Part shown: positions 1 through 9,524 of the stretch, piece after piece | How positions within the stretch are numbered: position 1 is the first letter of the stretch | Layout: every line of letters starts with the position of its first letter | Assembly (NCBI RefSeq): GCF_000145255.1 | Contig: NC_014394.1 | Location: forward strand, 124,001-188,000 | Length of the DNA stretch: 64,000 nt | Origin: Gallionella capsiferriformans ES-2 | GTDB lineage: Bacteria > Pseudomonadota > Gammaproteobacteria > Burkholderiales > Gallionellaceae | Direction of reading: 5' to 3' | Made by a program: the position numbers and the translations under genes | The notes under the pieces: model-generated | Told to the model about the DNA's origin: nothing | The model's input: the letters and a program-made list of their open reading frames with translations, nothing else | Database searches by the model: none

Positions 1-2242
1 TGGGCAGAATTAATTTGGTTTGCTCTGCTAAAGGGATGAATTGGGCGGGTGAAATGGGCCCCAGACTTTGACTATGCCAACGCAGCAATACCTCTGCACC
101 AAGCAACTCATTGGCCTGATTAGTCTGCACTTGATAATATAATTCGAACTCGCTGTTTGACAGTGCTTGCCGAAGCGCCCGCTCCATCAAGGTGCGAGAT
201 TCCAATGTGGCCTGCATAGCGGATTCAAAGAATCGAACCGTGTTGCGTCCGCTTTCTTTGGCTTGATACATGGCCAGATCAGCCCGTTTTAAGAGCTCAT
301 CAATCTCGATCGCATCGCCGTTAAATAATACGACGCCGATGCTGGGCGTGCTTTCGTGTGCATAGCTTTCGATTATGTAGGTTTGCGATAGGGATTCGCG
401 CATTTTTTCTGCTATTGAGCCTGCCTGTGCCACGGCAATATCCTGATTGACACTCAAACTTTCCAGCAACACCACGAATTCGTCACCGCCGAACCGGGCA
501 ACACTGTCCGTATCTCGCAGGCTTTGGGTTAGGCGGTGCGACACCTCGATCAGCATTTTGTCGCCATATTCGTGTCCTTTGGTATCGTTCAGCACTTTAA
601 AGTGATCAAGATCAATGAACATTAGAGCGCCGAAATTTTTGCTGCGAGCGCTCAACCCAAGCGCTAGTCGCATACGATCCAGCAACAAACGGCGATTGGG
701 TAATTGTGTGAGCGGATCGAAGAATGCCAAATTATGAATCTCCTCCTCAGCCTTTTTACGTTCCGTGATGTCCACGAATACGCCCACATAATGGCTGATT
801 TCATCACGATTTTTAACGGCGGTAATGGTGAGCCACTTCGGATAAATTTCACCATTTTTACGTCTGTCCCACAATTCTCCCGACCAGCTTCCGACCCTAT
901 TGAGCACCTCCCACATGGATTTATAAAAGTCTTGGTTGTGGCGCCCTGAGCCTAGTAGGCGCGGATTTTTCCCCAGCACCTCCTGCTCCGAAAAACCAGT
1001 CGTGAGCTCGAATGAATGATTCACTTTGATGATGTTGGCCTCTTTATCGGTGACCATAATCGCTTCTTGGGTATCAAAGGCGACTGCTGCGATACGCAAT
1101 TGCGTGGCGGCTTCTTCACGAAAGGTGACATCCTGCACCGTACCTGCAGACCGGATAGCGCGTCCCTCAGGGTCAAAATAATTGGAGCCGCGCGCCTCGA
1201 CCCATTTGACGCGCCCGTCTGCCATAATCAAGCGATGGGTAATGTGATAAGACTGTTTATTTGTCAGCGAATTGGTATAGGCCTGATTGACGGCTTCCCG
1301 ATCTTCCGGATGAATAATACTCAGGAAAGCCTCATGAGATGGGCTAAATTGCGCCGGGTCGATTTCAAACAGGCGGAAGATTTCTTCAGACCAATTCAGC
1401 CTGCCTGAGTGCAAATCGAGCTCCCAACTGCCGAAGTGTCCAATTTTTTGCGCTTCGGATAAAAAATCCTGAGCGCGCTGCTGCAGAGCAATATTTTCCG
1501 TCACCCGCAACGCCATTGTATCGAACGACCGCCCTAATTCAGACAGTTCATCATTGCCTTTAAGTTCGCTGCGTGCGTTGTAGTTGCCCGCTGCGAATTG
1601 TTTAGATATTGCAGAGAGGAGATTGACCCGACGGGTGACTAATACGTGTAACAATATGCCGATTACAAAAGATGCGAATAGGCTGATGGCAACAAAAATT
1701 GCCGTTTGCATTAAGGTTTCTTGTTTCGCTTTCTGCAGTTCATGACGGGTATCGTAACCGACATACAGAACCCCCATTGTCTTCTCCAAACCACCTTGTT
1801 TATATTCGGTAATCAACGGAAAATAACCTTGCAGCAACGTAGGTTCATGTGCGTCGAATTCAAGCTTTCTCACACCGCGATTGAGTACTCGATCTGCCTC
1901 GTTATCGTCATAGCTTGAAAAGGAACTTGCCGCTTCACCCTTCCAGCGGTATTGATTCGCCATCAGTACATGATGACGTTCGTCCACCAGCATCAGTGTG
2001 CGGATGCTCGGATGGGTCGCTGCAATAGACAGACTTAACAATGCCTCTGCCTCATCATCTGCGGTCAGGCGGTTATATAAAATGTTCTGCAGGCCGCCCA
2101 TTTGCTGGGTGACATCGGTGATGGCTGCTCTTTGAATCGCGGCTTGGGTGGCGCGATCTTGCTGCAAATAGATCAAAGATGAACTGCCGAGGGTAACGAT
2201 CAGTAAAATGAGTGGAATAAGCAGGGAAAGACGTCGATTCAT
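1..2242 (-). CDS. Membrane-bound GGDEF/EAL cyclic-di-GMP protein with periplasmic sensor (C-terminus cut by window start)
   Basis: The frame is open from ATG at 2242 to base 1, giving 747 residues and running out of the window, so only the N-terminal and central parts are seen. An N-terminal membrane segment (about residues 5-25), a periplasmic domain (26-178), a second membrane segment (about 181-200) and a HAMP linker lead into two PAS domains (about 257-375 and 380-495). The GGDEF domain follows (about 505-665) with an intact GGDEF motif and an RxxD inhibitory site (RDTD) five residues before it. The start of an EAL domain is visible with GAEVLLRW, so EVL replaces EAL. It can be read as a receptor that makes and/or degrades c-di-GMP in response to a periplasmic signal. 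Its start overlaps the stop of the upstream binding-protein gene by 4 bp (ATGA), which implies co-translation. Confidence 0.88.
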   Translation of the reverse strand, partial: MNRRLSLLIPLILLIVTLGSSSLIYLQQDRATQAAIQRAAITDVTQQMGGLQNILYNRLTADDEAEALLSLSIAATHPSIRTLMLVDERHHVLMANQYRWKGEAASSFSSYDDNEADRVLNRGVRKLEFDAHEPTLLQGYFPLITEYKQGGLEKTMGVLYVGYDTRHELQKAKQETLMQTAIFVAISLFASFVIGILLHVLVTRRVNLLSAISKQFAAGNYNARSELKGNDELSELGRSFDTMALRVTENIALQQRAQDFLSEAQKIGHFGSWELDLHSGRLNWSEEIFRLFEIDPAQFSPSHEAFLSIIHPEDREAVNQAYTNSLTNKQSYHITHRLIMADGRVKWVEARGSNYFDPEGRAIRSAGTVQDVTFREEAATQLRIAAVAFDTQEAIMVTDKEANIIKVNHSFELTTGFSEQEVLGKNPRLLGSGRHNQDFYKSMWEVLNRVGSWSGELWDRRKNGEIYPKWLTITAVKNRDEISHYVGVFVDITERKKAEEEIHNLAFFDPLTQLPNRRLLLDRMRLALGLSARSKNFGALMFIDLDHFKVLNDTKGHEYGDKMLIEVSHRLTQSLRDTDSVARFGGDEFVVLLESLSVNQDIAVAQAGSIAEKMRESLSQTYIIESYAHESTPSIGVVLFNGDAIEIDELLKRADLAMYQAKESGRNTVRFFESAMQATLESRTLMERALRQALSNSEFELYYQVQTNQANELLGAEVLLRWHSQSLGPISPAQFIPLAEQTKLILP

Positions 2243-3231
2243 GGTTCAATACACGTATTGATGTCTGCATCTAGTGCCATGCGAATATCAACTTGTTGTT
2301 TTAGCTGACCTTCTTTGAGCATCACTTGAACCAAGTTGTTTGCCGGTGTGATGATAGCCGGGTGCTTGGTGCTGAGAAGGCGCAGGTTGTCCTGTAAGGT
2401 GGGTGTCGATATGCCACCCACCATCGTCTGATATTCCTGTGTGCTGACGCCCAGTCGCTTGCTAATGCGATGCGTTGCATCTGCGGGTGATTGCTTCATA
2501 TAGTTCAGTGTATGAAACCATTCACGCGCGACGTCGCAGACCTCTTGACGGCGTGCCTGAAACACATCCTCATGAACCAGCATTAAATCAAAAATCTCGT
2601 TGGGTATTTGGCTGCTATCAAAGATGGCATGAGCGCCTAATGCCGCCAATTGCGTTTTAAACGGATCGAATGTGATGAAAGCATCGGCTTTATCTTGTTT
2701 ATACATTTCCAATTGCCGGCTCTCTGCACTTGGAATGACATGCACATCTTCCCGTTTCAGCTTAGCCGCATTCAGTGTGCGACTCAGCATATATACGCCA
2801 AGGGGAATATTCTCGATTGCGATGCGCTTTCCCTTTAAGTCAGCCAGAGATTTAACTTGTGGCGATGCCATGACGGCATCCGCACCGTTGGAGCCATCCA
2901 TAACAAAGAGGATGCGAAATTTGACACCGCCAGCCAACAAATCTAGCGCTTCATCCAAGGTCAGTGTCGCCATGTCAGCCGAGTGATTGCGAAATGATTC
3001 CAGAGTGATATCCGATGAGGGTAGCTCGAAAATGCTGGCTTTGTTTTTAGGCAGGTAGCCTATGTCTCTGGCCAGATAAATAGGCTCGTAGCCCGGCCAG
3101 GGGCTGCTGGCGATGCGTAACGGCTCGTGTGATTCTTTGCTGCAAGAGGAAAGCAAGCCCACGCTAAGCAGCAATAGCAGCGTGCTTAATCTTAGCTTGC
3201 TACTCAGAGATTTTAGCCGAGCAGTCACCAT
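2239..3231 (-). CDS. Periplasmic solute-binding lipoprotein, NMT1/SsuA-like
   Basis: 330 residues. The N-terminus is a lipoprotein signal with a lipobox ending in LLSSC (Cys30), followed by the typical start of NitT/TauT-type binding proteins (LRIASSPWPGYEPIYLARD). The family normally delivers a small organic ligand such as a sulfonate, nitrate or pyrimidine to an ABC importer. No permease or ATPase gene is next to it. Instead its stop codon overlaps the start of the membrane GGDEF/EAL gene. This suggests a ligand-sensing partner for that receptor rather than a transport component (inference). The ligand cannot be told from sequence. Confidence 0.8.
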   Translation of the reverse strand: MVTARLKSLSSKLRLSTLLLLLSVGLLSSCSKESHEPLRIASSPWPGYEPIYLARDIGYLPKNKASIFELPSSDITLESFRNHSADMATLTLDEALDLLAGGVKFRILFVMDGSNGADAVMASPQVKSLADLKGKRIAIENIPLGVYMLSRTLNAAKLKREDVHVIPSAESRQLEMYKQDKADAFITFDPFKTQLAALGAHAIFDSSQIPNEIFDLMLVHEDVFQARRQEVCDVAREWFHTLNYMKQSPADATHRISKRLGVSTQEYQTMVGGISTPTLQDNLRLLSTKHPAIITPANNLVQVMLKEGQLKQQVDIRMALDADINTCIEP

Positions 3232-3455
3232 GGCATCCTCGCAATATCAAATTTTATGGCTGGCATTATGCCGCAACTGCATCACTATGTACGGATTGAA
3301 TGTCAGATGCGGGACCTGTATTCAGTTCGGCTGTGCACTCGGTTTTGTGCATTCCACCACGGTCGGGCGGTAAGAATTTATCCGACGCGTAGTGCAATAT
3401 GCCGACCTATGCCAAAAAAGAGCTGCATTTTGGATGAAGTTGTTGACCGGGCGAA

Positions 3456-4304
3456 TTACTTGAAGACGATAGTTTTGTTGCCGCACACCAGCACGCGATC
3501 CTCGACGTGATAGCGCAGGCCGCGCGATAGCACGGTTTTTTCGATGTCCCGCCCGTAACGCACCAGATCGTCTACCGTGTCACCGTGATCGATGCGCACC
3601 GTGTCCTGCTCGATGATCGGGCCGGCATCGAGCTCATCGGTGACGTAGTGACAGGTCGCACCGATGAGTTTTACACCGCGCAGATAAGCCTGATGATAGG
3701 GCTTTGCGCCGACGAAGGAGGGTAAAAAGCTGTGGTGGATGTTGATGATGCGCCCCGGATAGCGCTGGCATAAGAAGGGCGGCAAAATCTGCATGAAGCG
3801 CGCCAGCACCATTGTGTCGCCCTGATATTCATCGAACAGTGCGGCGATGTGCTCGAAGGCGGCGGTTTTATCCTGCATATCGACTTTGATGAACGGGATG
3901 CCGTGCCACTCGACAAAGCTGCGTAAATCCTCGTGATTGGAGATTACGCAGGGGATGTCGACCAGCAGTTCTCCACTGCGCCAGCGGTGCAGCAGATCGT
4001 CCAGACAATGATCCTGACGACTCACTAGTATCACCAGGCGTTTATTTTGCGCGGAATCGGCCAGCTGCCAGTGCATGTTAAATTCCTGAGCTAGTGCTGC
4101 GAAGCGCAGACCGAATTCGGCGGCATCGAAGGGTAGCGAATCTGCGCGTATCTCCTGACGCATAAAGAAGCGTTCGGATTCCTGCTCGGTGTGATAACTC
4201 GCCTCGACGATGAAGCCGCCGTGCTGCGCGATGAAGCCGGCGACGGCCGCGATAATCCCCGCGCGATCGGGGCAGGAAATGGTGAGAGTGTAATGGCGGT
4301 TCAT
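3456..4304 (-). CDS. purU: Formyltetrahydrofolate deformylase
   Basis: 282 residues, the usual length. It hydrolyses 10-formyltetrahydrofolate to formate and tetrahydrofolate, balancing the one-carbon pool and supplying formate for PurT. An N-terminal ACT domain (about residues 5-85, starting YTLTISCPDRAGIIAAV) precedes a formyltransferase-fold domain. The catalytic region reads INIHHSFLPSFVGAKPYHQA, with the Asn-His-His signature. The ATG at 4304 overlaps the stop of the preceding glutaredoxin-like gene by 4 bp, so it is the last gene of a ybiT-murI-grx-purU run. Confidence 0.95.
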   Translation of the reverse strand: MNRHYTLTISCPDRAGIIAAVAGFIAQHGGFIVEASYHTEQESERFFMRQEIRADSLPFDAAEFGLRFAALAQEFNMHWQLADSAQNKRLVILVSRQDHCLDDLLHRWRSGELLVDIPCVISNHEDLRSFVEWHGIPFIKVDMQDKTAAFEHIAALFDEYQGDTMVLARFMQILPPFLCQRYPGRIINIHHSFLPSFVGAKPYHQAYLRGVKLIGATCHYVTDELDAGPIIEQDTVRIDHGDTVDDLVRYGRDIEKTVLSRGLRYHVEDRVLVCGNKTIVFK

Positions 4305-4702
4305 GTGTTAATTTCCGGTGTAGGCGGGCTGGACAGCGCTTGCAGATAGCTGATGATCACTTTGGATTCATACAGCCATTGCACGCCGCCTGCCTGATCG
4401 GTGATCTGCAAACAGGGCGTCTGAATTTTACCGCCGCCCTCTAGCAGGTCGGCACGGTGTTTCGGGTCGTGCTGAGCATCAAGCAAGGTGATGGGGAGTG
4501 ACAGTCGCGCCATCTCGTGGCGAACCTTGATGCAGAACGGACAGGTTTTGAAGTGATAAAGCGCTAACTGCCGGCATTCTGCGTCTATTTTGTCTTGTAT
4601 GCGGGGCGGGCGAACGATGCCGCGCGGCATAGCCAGTTTGGCCCACAGCAGCATGAACGGCATCAATATCAGGCGCAGGGCTTTGAAAAATAATTTAATC
4701 AT
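4301..4702 (-). CDS. Membrane-anchored glutaredoxin-like / GST N-terminal domain protein
   Basis: 133 residues. A hydrophobic N-terminal segment (about residues 5-25) is followed by a thioredoxin-fold domain with the redox motif CPFC (in LYHFKTCPFCIKVRHEM) and a cis-Pro segment (IQTPCL). This matches short membrane-anchored glutaredoxins with a GST-N fold found in Gammaproteobacteria and Betaproteobacteria. The substrate is unknown. It lies 18 nt after murI and overlaps purU by 4 bp. Confidence 0.8.
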   Translation of the reverse strand: MIKLFFKALRLILMPFMLLWAKLAMPRGIVRPPRIQDKIDAECRQLALYHFKTCPFCIKVRHEMARLSLPITLLDAQHDPKHRADLLEGGGKIQTPCLQITDQAGGVQWLYESKVIISYLQALSSPPTPEINT

Positions 4703-4720
4703 GGGTAGGTATTGGATTGC

Positions 4721-5521
4721 TTAATTGTAAAGAGGGAGTTGTTGCACGTTGACGGGGTGATGCCACAATGCTGATATGATCGTCGAGGCGCGGGCTTCGT
4801 CGCCGCTGGTCCAAAATTGTACGCTTGCCTGTGTGGGCGCGCGGTCAGACAGTTCAGTTTGCAGGCGTCGCAGCAAATGCCGCGCGACGGCCTCGCCTGT
4901 GTCAATCAGTTGGATGTCTTGTCCTGCGATGTCACGGATTAAACCGGCAAGAAACGGGTAGTGGGTACAGCCTAAAATCAGCGTGTCAGCGCCCTGCTCG
5001 AGCAGTGGGGTCGTGTAGCGTTCGACTAATTCGCGTGTCAGCGGGCCGGTCAGATCACCCCGCTCCACTTGTTCGACCAGCCCAGGACAGCCCTGCGTGA
5101 CGATGGTGACATTGCCCGCATAGCGCTCCAGCAAGGCGGAAAAACGCGCGCTCTCCAGCGTGCCGATTGTCGCTAATACGCCGACGATGCCGTTTTTAGT
5201 GGCCGCTACGGCAGGTTTAACAGCAGGTTCCATGCCGATGATAGGACAACTAAAATCACGGCGCAAGGTGGCTGCTGCCGCCGCTGTCGCGGTGTTGCAG
5301 GCGATGACGATGGCATCCGCCCCCTGCGAGATCAAAAAACGGGTTAGTTCAATCGAGCGCTGTTCGATGTAACGGGCTGATTTGTCGCCGTAGGGCACGT
5401 GCGCCGAATCGGCAACATAGATCAGGCGCTCATTGGGCAGCAACTGGCGGATGTGCCGCAGCACCGACAGTCCGCCGACCCCGGAATCAAATACGCCGAT
5501 GGCCCCCGAAGTGTGCGTCAC
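4721..5521 (-). CDS. murI: Glutamate racemase
   Basis: 266 residues. It converts L-glutamate to D-glutamate for peptidoglycan. The two catalytic cysteines are present in VIACNTATAAA and LGCTHYPFL, and the N-terminus has the FDSGVGGLSVL signature. The start is GTG at 5521. An ATG slightly upstream is in another frame. It lies 18 nt after the ybiT stop in the same orientation. Confidence 0.95.
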   Translation of the reverse strand: MTHTSGAIGVFDSGVGGLSVLRHIRQLLPNERLIYVADSAHVPYGDKSARYIEQRSIELTRFLISQGADAIVIACNTATAAAAATLRRDFSCPIIGMEPAVKPAVAATKNGIVGVLATIGTLESARFSALLERYAGNVTIVTQGCPGLVEQVERGDLTGPLTRELVERYTTPLLEQGADTLILGCTHYPFLAGLIRDIAGQDIQLIDTGEAVARHLLRRLQTELSDRAPTQASVQFWTSGDEARASTIISALWHHPVNVQQLPLYN

Positions 5522-5539
5522 GACCCATGTCCGCTGGTG

Positions 5540-7138
5540 TTAAACCGACATGCCCTGATCGCGCAGGTATTCTTCATAGGTGCCGTGATAATCGGTGACG
5601 CCCTTTGCAGAAATCTCGATGATGCGTGTCGCCAGTGAGGAGACGAATTCGCGGTCATGGCTGACGAAGACGACGGTTCCCTTGTATTCGAGCAGCGCCG
5701 TGTTGAGCGATTCAATGGATTCCATATCCATGTGATTGGTCGGTTCATCCATCAACAGCACGTTGTTTCGTTGCAGCATGAGCTTGCCGAACAGCAGGCG
5801 ACCCTTTTCACCGCCGGATAGCACGCTGACCGGCTTGTGGGCGTCGTCCCCTGAAAATAGCAGACGGCCCAGTGTGGCGCGCACGGTCTGGTCGTCGTCA
5901 TTCGGGCCGCGCCAGTAGGTCATCCAGTCGGTCATGATCTTGTCTTCGGCGAACTCGCTGTAGCTGTCCTGCGCGTAGTAACCGACCTTGGCCTTTTCAG
6001 TCCACTTGATGATGCCGTAATCGGGCGTCAGTTCGCCTGCCAGGCAGCGTAGCAGGGTCGTCTTACCAATACCGTTAGGGCCGATGATGGCGATTTTTTC
6101 GCCCGCGTCGACGCGGAAATTCACATTGGAGAACAAGACGCGGTCAAAGCCCTTGGACAGGTTTTCGACTTCGACGGCGGTGCGATGCAGTTTTTCGCGG
6201 TCGTCGTATTCAAAGCGGATGAACGGATACTGGCGGCTGGAAGGTTTGATGTCTTCAATTTTGATCTTGTCGATCTGGCGCGCGCGCGAGGTGGCCTGCT
6301 TGGCCTTGGAGGCGTTAGCTGAGAAGCGTGCCACGAAGGCTTTGAGTTCGGCAACCTTTTCCTTGGCCTTGGTGTTGTCAGCCGATTGCTGTTCACGCGC
6401 CTGAGTGGAGGCCAGCATGTAATCGTCGTACGTGCCGGGGTAGGTGGTGATTTTACCGAAATCCAGATCCGACATGTGGGTGCAGACGCTGTTCAAAAAA
6501 TGCCGGTCATGCGAGATGATGACCATCGTGCAGGTGCGCGCGTTCAGGATGTTTTCCAGCCAGCGGATGGTGTTAATGTCCAGATTGTTGGTCGGCTCAT
6601 CGAGCAGCAGAATGTCCGGGTTGGAGAACAGCGCTTGCGCCAGCAGTACGCGCAGCTTGAAGCCGGGAGCGACTTCGCTCATCGGGCCGTTATGTAATTC
6701 AATGGCGATCCCCAAACCCAGCAGTAATTCGCCGGCACGCGCCTCGGCCGTATAACCGTCGTATTCGGCAAACACCGCTTCCAGATCGGCCGCGTGCATA
6801 TAGTCTTCTTCGGACGCGTCCGGATTCGCGTAAATCGCATCGCGCTCGGACATCACCTGCCACATTTCATCATGGCCCATCATCACCACATCGAGTACGC
6901 GATTGTTTTCATAGGCAAACTGATCCTGACGCAGCTTACCCAGACGTTCGCTCTTGTCCAGCATGACTTCGCCCGACGTCTGAACCAAATCGCGGCCCAG
7001 AATTTTCATGAAAGTGGATTTGCCGCAGCCGTTTGCGCCGATCAGCCCGTAGCGGTTGCCGTTGCCGAACTTGACTGAAACGTTCTCGAACAGGGGCTTG
7101 GCCCCGAATTGCATGGTGATGTTTGCAGTGGATAACAT
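5540..7138 (-). CDS. ybiT: ABC-F family ATPase, YbiT type
   Basis: 532 residues from the ATG at 7138. The frame is open further upstream to 7357, but that extension does not resemble the family and [20 protein letters not shown] matches the YbiT N-terminus. There are two nucleotide-binding domains without membrane segments. Walker A motifs are GANGCGKST and [12 protein letters not shown] signatures are degenerate in the first half and [15 protein letters not shown] in the second, and both [11 protein letters not shown] and [11 protein letters not shown]alker B/D-loop segments are present. ABC-F proteins act on the ribosome E site and tune translation. It is divergent from the MotB-like gene with 153 bp between the two starts, which must hold both promoters. 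Confidence 0.92.
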   Translation of the reverse strand: MLSTANITMQFGAKPLFENVSVKFGNGNRYGLIGANGCGKSTFMKILGRDLVQTSGEVMLDKSERLGKLRQDQFAYENNRVLDVVMMGHDEMWQVMSERDAIYANPDASEEDYMHAADLEAVFAEYDGYTAEARAGELLLGLGIAIELHNGPMSEVAPGFKLRVLLAQALFSNPDILLLDEPTNNLDINTIRWLENILNARTCTMVIISHDRHFLNSVCTHMSDLDFGKITTYPGTYDDYMLASTQAREQQSADNTKAKEKVAELKAFVARFSANASKAKQATSRARQIDKIKIEDIKPSSRQYPFIRFEYDDREKLHRTAVEVENLSKGFDRVLFSNVNFRVDAGEKIAIIGPNGIGKTTLLRCLAGELTPDYGIIKWTEKAKVGYYAQDSYSEFAEDKIMTDWMTYWRGPNDDDQTVRATLGRLLFSGDDAHKPVSVLSGGEKGRLLFGKLMLQRNNVLLMDEPTNHMDMESIESLNTALLEYKGTVVFVSHDREFVSSLATRIIEISAKGVTDYHGTYEEYLRDQGMSV

Positions 7139-7291
7139 GTAGTGCCTCACAAAATAAGTCGCGCATTCTACCATTAGCACATCATGTGCACTAAACTGCA
7201 CGCAGTAAGACGATGCAAGCTGCTGTCCCGGATTGATATTTTTGGTCTGTCGGTGTGGCGGCCCGCTCGGATCACGGTTACGTCGAATTTT

Positions 7292-8179
7292 ATGAGTACG
7301 CCAGTTAAAGCTAAGCCGTTTAAGCGAAAAATCATTATTCGCAGAATCCGCAAACAAGTGCGTGAGGCGCCGCGTGGCGCGTGGAAAATCGCCTACGCCG
7401 ATTTCGTGACCGCATTGATGGCCTTTTTTTTGATGTTGTGGCTGATATCCTCAACCTCAGCGGATTACCGGCAGGCCATTTCAGAATATTTCGAGACGCC
7501 GCTGATGGTGGTTTTTTCAGGCGGTCAGAGCAATGATGTCACCTCCAGCCTGATTGTCGGCAGCTATGGAGAAGACAAAACATTCAGCTCGGGGCAGGTG
7601 AACAAGGGCGAGGGTGCGGTTGAGGATATTGCCATTTCCGTGTCCGATGCCGGGCGTCTGCTACACATGCAGGAAGTGGTGCGCTTAAAGTTGCTCAAGG
7701 CACAGTTGGAGCAACTGATACGCACCGATCCTAATCTCAATCAATTTAAAGAGCAGCTGCAGATCGACCTGACCTCGGAGGGGTTGCGCATTATGATTAT
7801 CGATGCAAAAAATCGCCCCATGTTTGAAATCGGCAGTGCAATATTGCAGCCCTACACGGTCGAGATTTTGCGTTCGATCGGCAGTACACTCAATCGCGTG
7901 CCGAATAAAATCGGTCTGTCAGGGCATACCGATGCAGCTAATTATCAAGGGGGTAGTGCTGGGTACAGCAACTGGGACTTGTCGGCAGACCGTGCCAATG
8001 CGTCGCGCCGCACGTTGATTGCAGGGGGCATGGGGCAGGAGAAAATATTGCGGGTGGTCGGACTGTCCGACTCGGTGCTGTTTAATCCGGCGGATCCCTA
8101 TGATGCGCATAACCGGCGTATCAGTATTATCGTGATGAACCAAAAAGCGATGGACGCCGTGCTGGTGGATGGCGAATAA
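7292..8179 (+). CDS. motB: MotB-like flagellar stator/OmpA-domain protein
   Basis: 295 residues from the ATG at 7292. The frame is open from 7184, but the extra 36 residues are not family-like. One membrane helix (about residues 35-53) carries the proton-channel Asp37 in [19 protein letters not shown], equivalent to MotB Asp32. The C-terminal half is an OmpA-like peptidoglycan-binding domain ([13 protein letters not shown], later NRRISIIVM). MotB pairs with MotA to make the ion-driven stator. No motA or other flagellar gene lies nearby, so it is either a solitary stator subunit or a MotB-like wall anchor. Confidence 0.82.
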   Translation: MSTPVKAKPFKRKIIIRRIRKQVREAPRGAWKIAYADFVTALMAFFLMLWLISSTSADYRQAISEYFETPLMVVFSGGQSNDVTSSLIVGSYGEDKTFSSGQVNKGEGAVEDIAISVSDAGRLLHMQEVVRLKLLKAQLEQLIRTDPNLNQFKEQLQIDLTSEGLRIMIIDAKNRPMFEIGSAILQPYTVEILRSIGSTLNRVPNKIGLSGHTDAANYQGGSAGYSNWDLSADRANASRRTLIAGGMGQEKILRVVGLSDSVLFNPADPYDAHNRRISIIVMNQKAMDAVLVDGE

Positions 8180-8239
8180 CCTCGCCTGCAGCGCATAGCA
8201 GGCTGCTAGAATGCACATACTATTTTTCGCAGGCACATT

Positions 8240-9511
8240 ATGGTCCCTCATCTGACTACCGCACTGAACGGTCCGTTGCTCGATCTGGAGCGACGCTTTC
8301 TATCCGCGATGCCCAATATCGAACATTGGTTTCGCCGCCAATGGCTGGATCACGCCGCGCCCTTTTATGCCTCGGTGGATCTGCGCAACAGCGGCTTCAA
8401 GCTGGCGCCGGTCGACACCAACTTGTTTCCGGGCGGCTTTAACAATCTCAATCCAGACTTTCTGCCGCTTTGCGTGCAGGCGATGCAGGGCACGGTGCAG
8501 AAAATATGTCCCGAAGCGCGCGGCGTATTGCTGATTCCGGAGAATCACACGCGCAATCTGTTTTATCTGCAAAACGTGGCGCAACTGGTCACGATATTGC
8601 GGCAGGCTGGCATGCTGGTGCGGGTGGGCAGTCTATTGCCGGAAATCACCTCGGTTACCGAAATCGCGCTGCCGGGCGGCGCGGTCGTCAAACTCGAGCC
8701 GCTGGTGCGGCGCGGCAACCGGCTGGGGCTGGAGGGATTCGATCCCTGCGTGGTGCTGCTCAACAACGATTTGTCTGCGGGTGTGCCGGATATTTTGAAA
8801 AATCTGGAGCAGGCCGTTTTGCCGCCCTTGTCTGCGGGGTGGTATACCCGGCGTAAATCCGAACATTTTGCAGCCTATGATCGTGTTGCGAACGATTTTG
8901 CCGGGCTGCTCAGCATCGATCCCTGGCTGATCAATCCTTATTTTGCGACCTGCAGTCAGATCAATTTTCAGGAGCGTATCGGTGAGGAATGTCTTGCGGC
9001 CCGTGTGGATGAGGTGTTGCAGAAAATGCGCCTGAAATATGCCGAATACGGCGTAAAGCATGATCCCTTTGTGATCGTTAAAGCCGATGCCGGAACCTAT
9101 GGCATGGGGATCATGACGGTCAAGGATGCCAGTGAAATCACCGGCTTGAACCGACGCCAGCGCAATAAGATGTCGGTGGTCAAAGAGGGCTTGCAGGTGC
9201 ACGACGTGCTGGTACAGGAGGGGGTGTATACCTTCGAAAATATCAACGAGGCGGTGGCTGAGCCGGTCGTGTACATGATCGATCACTCGGTGGTCGGTGG
9301 TTTTTACCGTGTGCATACCGGACGTGGGGTGGATGAGAATCTCAATGCGCCAGGCATGCACTTTGTGCCGCTGGCGTTTGAGTCCTGCTGTACTTTGCCT
9401 AACCCCGACTGCGGGCCGGACGATACGCCGAACCGCTTTTATGCCTACGGCGTGGTCGCGCGACTGGCGTTGCTGGCCGCCTCTTTGGAGTTGGAGGGGG
9501 GCGAGGATTGA
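8240..9511 (+). CDS. gshA: Glutamate-cysteine ligase, Thiobacillus/proteobacterial type
   Basis: 423 residues. It catalyses the first step of glutathione synthesis, ATP-dependent ligation of glutamate and cysteine. The sequence matches the non-E. coli-type GshA family first seen in acidithiobacilli and common in Betaproteobacteria (LAPVDTNLFPGGFNNLNPDF, then VKADAGTYGMGIMTV in the ATP-grasp-like part). It starts a five-gene run with apbE and the regulatory PTS genes, 13 nt before apbE. Glutathione synthase (gshB), the expected neighbour in this lineage, is not in the window. Confidence 0.9.
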   Translation: MVPHLTTALNGPLLDLERRFLSAMPNIEHWFRRQWLDHAAPFYASVDLRNSGFKLAPVDTNLFPGGFNNLNPDFLPLCVQAMQGTVQKICPEARGVLLIPENHTRNLFYLQNVAQLVTILRQAGMLVRVGSLLPEITSVTEIALPGGAVVKLEPLVRRGNRLGLEGFDPCVVLLNNDLSAGVPDILKNLEQAVLPPLSAGWYTRRKSEHFAAYDRVANDFAGLLSIDPWLINPYFATCSQINFQERIGEECLAARVDEVLQKMRLKYAEYGVKHDPFVIVKADAGTYGMGIMTVKDASEITGLNRRQRNKMSVVKEGLQVHDVLVQEGVYTFENINEAVAEPVVYMIDHSVVGGFYRVHTGRGVDENLNAPGMHFVPLAFESCCTLPNPDCGPDDTPNRFYAYGVVARLALLAASLELEGGED

Positions 9512-9524
9512 GGCGCGACGGGGT

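Noticed and set aside
7139..7357. N-terminal extension of ybiT
   Set aside because: The extra 73 residues are unlike ABC-F proteins and would overlap the divergent promoter region and the MotB-like gene start.
9297..9524. N-terminal extension of apbE inside gshA
   Set aside because: The extension overlaps gshA and lacks family likeness; the ATG at 9525 begins a proper lipoprotein signal.
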